Assembly (NCBI GenBank): GCA_003194525.1
Contig: NBIV01000333.1
Span: 1-59,227, forward strand
Source of the DNA: Gracilariopsis chorda
Taxonomy: Eukaryota > Rhodophyta > Florideophyceae > Gracilariales > Gracilariaceae
Length of the DNA stretch: 59,227 nt
Direction of reading: 5' to 3'
Part shown: piece after piece, positions 54,574 to 59,227 of the stretch
Numbering within the stretch: the first letter of the stretch is position 1
Layout of the letters: each line of letters begins with the position of its first letter
The notes under the pieces: generated by a model
Database searches by the model: none
What the model saw: the letters and a program-made list of their open reading frames with translations, nothing else
What the model was told of the DNA's origin: nothing
Made by a program: the position numbers and the translations under genes

Positions 54574-55801
54574 ATGGATGGCTCACAAGCCGAATATCAC
54601 AACTCGAACGCTTGGTCACAATCTGAACACAACCAAGACAATGTTTCGAGCCACAAAGACGGTAATGTCACCCCAAACAACGACCCTCCCCATGCCAATC
54701 ACACCGTACATCCCACTATCCGTCCTACAACAGTTTCTGAAGCATTTCAAATGCTCATTGATGCTTCCTTCGACAAAAAACAATGCAAGCAAGCACTAAA
54801 AGCAATGAAAATTGTTGGAGCTCACAACGCGAAGCTCGATACAAAGCAAAAGGTGATAGCTCAGAAATTGGTACAGAAACATATAAAACTTAAGAAAATG
54901 AACGATGAACGATTTGATAGCATCCAATGACGCTAATGACAGCAGTATTACCGTTTTTTGTCGACTTCCTTCGAAAACAGTAAGAATACGACGAGCGGAA
55001 GACAACTTTGAGGTCATAGAATACATACAAGGAGACGTATCAACTACTGTTGATGGAGAACATGTGATGAATAGCTCAAATATAAGTGAATCACAGCCCA
55101 CATTGAGCATATCAGTGGATGTAAGGCGTCCTGCTTTTGAAGCGGCCGAATTCTGTAGACTACTCCATGTTCTTGCGGACACAAGAATGACAGGTACGCG
55201 ACAGAAGTTAATGCAATGCTACGATCGGGAGCAACTTGATCAAGAGATAACCGATCCGTGGACAGAAGAAATTGCTCCTCTTTTTAATGATTGCCAGTTT
55301 AAACCAAGTGCAAATACACTGTTATCGGGAGGTGTGGCACTGAGTGATATTTTCATGATTAATCCTGCCCTAAGACCTCATTTACGTGATGGAGGGGTCT
55401 TGAAAAGAAAGTTTGGGGAATTCAAGAGTTTATATGGCACTTGTATCCCTCGATACGAGGCTTCTGGATAAGGAGATCCTGAAGATTTTGCAACATTTGC
55501 TAATGGGAAGTCATATATTGTGTATGCGTTTTGCTTTTTAAAACAACACCCGATTCTCCAGCCATTCGCAACAAGGGCATTGGATAGTGAGGCACAAAGG
55601 GAGGAAGGAGTTGGACGTAGATTTGGTGGATATGGTTTTGGGGGTCCAGAGTTTCGAGCGCACAACAAAAGAAGAAAGTCAAACAATCAGGAAATTAATG
55701 TAGTGGGAGTGGATAGTCTCGTGTCGGCATTGCGGCCTCTTGATGATAGCATTCCGAGAGAGCTACAAGTTGGGGAGAGAGATAAGATGCAATTTGAGTG
55801 A
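54358..55801 (+). mobile_element. H3: truncated relative of H2
   Basis: It starts with GGGGCGTTCTACGAGTTGAT, a variant of the H2 terminus, and contains only the second-protein gene in outward-to-inward orientation. The nuclease end is missing. The right border is near 55801, where homology to the H2 gene stops. No matching right terminus could be confirmed. Confidence 0.55.
54574..55801 (+). pseudogene. Homologue of the H2 second protein in H3
   Basis: From the ATG at 54574 the frame is closed by a shift at about 54898-54911, where ATGAACG is repeated (7-bp duplication). The true frame continues from 54905 to TAA 55469-55471, where the H2 copy has CAG (Gln), and further to TGA 55801. Shared blocks with H2 are E-F-C-R-L-L-H-V-L-A-D-T-R-M, I-A-P-L-F-N-D, I-N-P-A-L-R-P-H-L, L-K-R-K-F-G-E-F-K and R-Y-E-A-S-G. 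The last 40 or so residues of the H2 protein are absent. Identity by eye is about half in the core, so the two copies parted long ago and the family was under selection between. Confidence 0.8.
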
Positions 55802-56610
55802 AGTGCAACGCCCTCAGGGAGGGATTCTTGGTACTTGATCGTTTTCCCGATATTATCGGTTGTGTAGTGTGTATATGAACTACGCCCCACAATGGTGGGT
55901 ATGGACACGTGGGACACGGTTTTGGGTCAATTGGCGGTTGGCCACAGTAGTGGATGTTGCGACGAAATGTGGAGTATTTTAGTTAATATTATTTATTATT
56001 TTCACATCCATTTCTGGGAAGCTAGTACTTAGTGCGACGGCGCACTGCCGTCGCACCAGTAAACATTCCCCAACAAGGGAACCCAACCTGGGGAATTGGC
56101 TCTAGTTGTTCCCGCTTGCGCGCGTGCTCTACTCCTCCTTGGAGGGAAACGCCGTAAACCACGAGACATCTAACCCCCTTGCACATCTAAAGAAGCCCAT
56201 CCTTGGGAGTATAATTGTTCCAATCACATTGGTGTTTCGCCCTGTATAGGGAGTCCTGTGCACCGGCATTGCCGTATCTGTTCGTCGCTCTCGCGACTCA
56301 CTTCGTCCTCTCTTCCTCCTCTTCGCCCTTCCTTTTTCCCCTTTTTAGGGTAGCACCTCCCGCTATCCGCGGCCCTCGTGTGCGCATCCGCTCACACACC
56401 CCCACTTACGTGGAAACATACCTCTACTGAGGATCACACCCCGCTCACGCGGATACCGATTCTTCGCCTTCACCTCCCTGCGCGAGTCGCGACAGGTGTC
56501 CCTGGTCTTACAAACCGGCTTCGCGGTGACACCTCTGGGAGGGCTCTACCCAACTGGGTTCACCTCGTGAGAGGAAGATCCCGAACGTCTTTCGGTGTTT
56601 TCCCCCTTTG
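55802..56610 (+). other. Non-coding: strong hairpin and presumed LTR/leader of gypsy copy 2
   Basis: A perfect hairpin GTGCGACGGC-GCACT-GCCGTCGCAC lies at 56034-56058, followed by ATTCCCC...GGGGAAT (56065-56096). From about 56540 the sequence matches the leader of gypsy copy 1. The upstream LTR border is not visible. Confidence 0.5.
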
Positions 56611-56628
56611 GGGCATTGCACCACAAAG

Positions 56629-56646
56629 TGGTCTCCCGACCTAGAA
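56629..56646 (+). promoter_or_regulatory. Primer-binding site of gypsy copy 2
   Basis: TGGTCTCCCGACCTAGAA lies three bases after CACCACA and is identical to the site in copy 1. Confidence 0.65.
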
Positions 56647-56730
56647 TCGGTTTTTGTTTTCCCTCTTACGAGGTTTGTTTTCATTCACCGGAAGTTCCGT
56701 GATCGTTTCCCGTCGTAACGGTATTTTCTC

Positions 56731-58906
56731 ATGTCGAGAAATCCCTCCGATGCGGAGCCAGTGGTGACGCGTAGTCACTCCCGCGACAACGCGGACACTT
56801 CCGAAGTTCGGTTCGTACCCCGTATCCCTATACGGACAAGTTCCAGCCGTGCTGGCGCTGCTTCATCGCGGAATGATACCCCCGACCGGGAACCCCGGAA
56901 CCTCCTTTTGCCCTCGTTATCACCCCCGCAGGGGAATGAAGCATCGACTCCGGCTGCTGCCGCAGTGCCCCAAGCACCCCGGCCCGCTCCCGCTGTCGCG
57001 GCTTCAAGCCCCCGTGGAACGGGCGATAACACCCCCCAGGGGACTTCCCTGGAATCCCAGGTCCGCGCTCTGTGGACCGCCCATCACACCCTTGTATTGG
57101 AACTAAAATCCCTCCAAGAGGTGGTCTTGGCAACCCCCGTAAAGGAGGTTGCCGAGGAACTCCGTATTTTACGGTCTGACGTCAACTCCGTGTTGGAGAG
57201 TTTGGGACAACCCGCCACCTTCATCGAAGGAGTTGAAGCCCGATTTGATCGGATTGGTGCCTGCCTGGAGACGCTGGAGCAGTTCGTCCTCATGGACAAA
57301 CCATCCGTGGATGATCCGGTAAACGAGGCATCGCACAACGACCAGCTTGCTGGGAAGAAGAAACGCCGTCATCGACGGAAACACCACCGAAAATATTCGG
57401 ACTCCGATTCTTCGACATCGTCGGACTCATCCCGAAACCATTCGGTTAGCTCGAGCTCCTCGGACTCCGACTCGGAGGACGAGAAGCGAGGCTACTCCTC
57501 CCGCTCGAAGCGGTCATCGGCAACTGAAGGTGTGATCCGAACCCGCCAGAAGGGGAGAAGACACCACGGTCTCCCGGAATTGAAACCGACAACCCCGAAT
57601 TACCGGAAGCTTTTATCATACCGGTACTACTGGCTAGAAGATTCGTCACTTGGACGTACGCCCCGTGGTACGGGAAAGGTGCGAGAATGCATTAAGCGAA
57701 TGCAGCTCTCGCTCCGCAACCAGTATTTTACTGGAGAGGATCCAGTCCTGGTACTGGATTTCTTATCCTGCTTCGTAGCGGAGGCCGATATCCTCGGTAT
57801 GAATGAGGGACAAGCCTAGTTGGCTTTACCGTATTTCTTACGGGGAGTGGCGGAGGACCAATAGAACTCTGTCAGAGGATCTTCTCGTGCCTCCAAGGGA
57901 GGGGTTACTTGCTGGCCGGAGGCTGTGCAGTATCTTCTGCGCTCCTACGCCACAAACACCGCTATTCAGCAGGCTATCCTCACTTTGCGAGATACACGCC
58001 AGCGTGCTGGAGAGACCGAGACCGATTACTCGGTGCGCCTTAACAAGGCTTTCCACAGATGTGGTAACGTATACCCCGCTAGGGAGCGCAGTACCATGTT
58101 CATCGATGGTCTTGACCCGGCAATCCGGAGTTTAGTTACCCGTTATCGGGAGGACAAGCGGAGGATCATCTATCTCGAGCTGGTCCAACACGCTCGAGCG
58201 GAAGGTGATGCACTTCGTGCAAGAACTCCGAACAATCGGTCTAAATCTGCCAAGGCGTTGTTGCTGGAAAGCGAAGCTTCCTCACTCCCCCTCACTGCGG
58301 ATGGGAACCCTGGACAGGGATTTGATACCGTGCATTTAGTGCAGGGGGATGGTGTGTCGATACCCACAAGTGATTTGCCGTGAACGACGGAGATGACCCG
58401 TGATACGGGAACAGAAGATCCCGTTCTATACCGTGGTAATGGTCGGGTCCAACCCCAACGACTCCCGTTTTCAAACGGTCAATCCCGTTATCAACGGCCT
58501 GGATGGACTGACACCGGGCCCTGCGGTTCGCTTCTCCGATACTCGGAATAGTAATCCGCGTGTCACGGTGTTGGCTCTCATTTGCCACCTATGTTATGCC
58601 CATGGCCATACCTCCCCTCAGTGTATCTGCTCACTGAAGGATATGGCCAAGGTAGTGGCAAACTACGAGGCCCTCACTCCAGAGGAGAAACGTTCCGTCC
58701 CGACGGCTTCCTACCTCCGTGCTAAAACGGACTTTTCCCATGCCCTACCACAAGACCCGCGTGCGCGGCAGCTTCATACAACCCGATTCGGGAGATCACG
58801 CAACCATCCGTTGCAACCCCCGCTTATGCGGATAGAAACCCCGTCAACGGATGAAGCACCCGTTGTCGAGGAAACCACCCACCGCCGAAGGCGGAAAACT
58901 AACTGA
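56731..58906 (+). pseudogene. gag: Gag of gypsy copy 2
   Basis: It starts at the ATG at 56731. The N-terminal part is Pro/Ala/Ser-rich, then helical, then Ser/Arg-rich (about 57360-57510), then the conserved G-R-R-H-H-G-L-P-E-L-K-P-T. TAG codons at 57817 and near 57871 both stand where copy 1 has Tyr. The capsid part goes on in the same frame to a TGA at 58381. The knuckle CHLCYAHGHTSPQC (about 58578-58620) lies in the next frame, so one indel follows the TGA. The stops differ from those of copy 1, hence both are independent decay. Confidence 0.85.
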
Positions 58907-59227
58907 GGGAGTCTCCCCTTTGGGAGAGGCGTCCTCAAAAACCAGGCTGTTGGCGCCCGAGGCGTCCTCGCCTCGCTCCCCGGTGAAAGTCCTCTCGAGG
59001 AAAGACACCGCTGACGCGGACTCTGTGCACCTCGGTGTGTTGCGTCGCCCGTGGATACGGAGTAAAAATCCCAGCATTCCCGGTAGAGTCTTGGTCTTGG
59101 CCAAGCGCAGTTATAAGGTCTATGCCGACCTTGGCCTTGATCCCCAGTTTATGGTGAGGTTTCTCACCGTCCTGGATACAGGTGCAGGCCCCAACTTTGT
59201 TGTGGAATCATTGTTACCCCCGCTTGT
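58907..59227 (+). pseudogene. Protease start of gypsy copy 2, cut by the window edge
   Basis: The frame with V-L-D-T-G-A-G-P-N-F at about 59170-59199 is the aspartic protease site. The preceding codons match the link segment of copy 1. The window ends some ten codons later, so the rest of pol is not seen. Confidence 0.8.

Noticed and set aside
55795..55820. Right terminus of H3 at GTGCAACGCCCTCAGG
   Set aside because: Only about seven bases agree with the left terminus and no TTA follows, so I cannot call it an end.
1..59227. tRNA, rRNA genes or CRISPR arrays
   Set aside because: No cloverleaf T-arm signature, rRNA block or regular short repeat-spacer pattern was seen by eye on either strand.

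Overview
This 59 kb window is eukaryotic and made almost wholly of transposable elements and the host gene pieces caught between them. The signs are spliceosomal-looking introns (GTAAGT donor, CTAAC branch site), LTR retrotransposons of both major superfamilies, PIF/Harbinger, pogo/Jerky and Helitron transposons, and fragments of a Na,K-type P-ATPase, a galactose-1-phosphate uridylyltransferase, a RING ligase and a spermidine-synthase-like protein. I cannot fix the species. A red alga or another protist with few introns would fit, but this is inference only. I see no rRNA, tRNA, CRISPR array or bacterial operon.

Left part (1-28.7 kb), LTR retrotransposons. A broken plus-strand frame of unknown origin (75-1791) lies next to a minus-strand chromodomain Ty3/gypsy element (2128 to about 10.2 kb: gag, CCHC knuckle, protease, RT, RNase H, integrase, chromodomain). 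A second member of the same family starts at 56 kb and leaves the window within its protease. From 11.2 to 28.7 kb are four Ty1/copia elements. A (11.4-16.3 kb) is complete except for one in-frame stop. B (16.3-20.4 kb) has a single frame with five in-frame stops. C (21.6-23.6 kb) has lost its RT by deletions that keep the frame. D (24.6-28.7 kb, minus) is degraded, and its gag is joined to an LTR fragment. B and C share one LTR, and C and D meet tail to tail.

Middle (28.8-35.1 kb): a heavily decayed minus-strand Helitron Rep/helicase, then AT-rich sequence with a degenerate tandem repeat of about 68 bp.

Right part (35.1-55.8 kb), the most interesting section. Three TIR elements of PIF/Harbinger type stand side by side. 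H1 (35133-45808) has about 40-bp inverted termini flanked by ACT. It has a Myb/SANT-like gene at one end and a HARBI1-type nuclease at the other, pointing inward. Between them lie a large TPR-like pseudogene, a Na,K-ATPase fragment and a nested pogo/Jerky transposon. H2 (45816-54354) has 39-bp termini and an exact TTA duplication. It has an almost intact HARBI1-type nuclease at one end and an unrecognised second protein at the other, and carries pieces of GalT, a RING-TM ligase, a spermidine-synthase-like gene and an unidentified gene. H3 begins straight after H2's TTA and holds a homologue of H2's second protein. H1 and H2 therefore look like unusually large, self-equipped Harbinger elements that have taken host genes between their two transposition genes.

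Decay is general, but many frames are broken only by nonsense codons while the frame itself is kept. Several of the open stretches described here have no ATG start.
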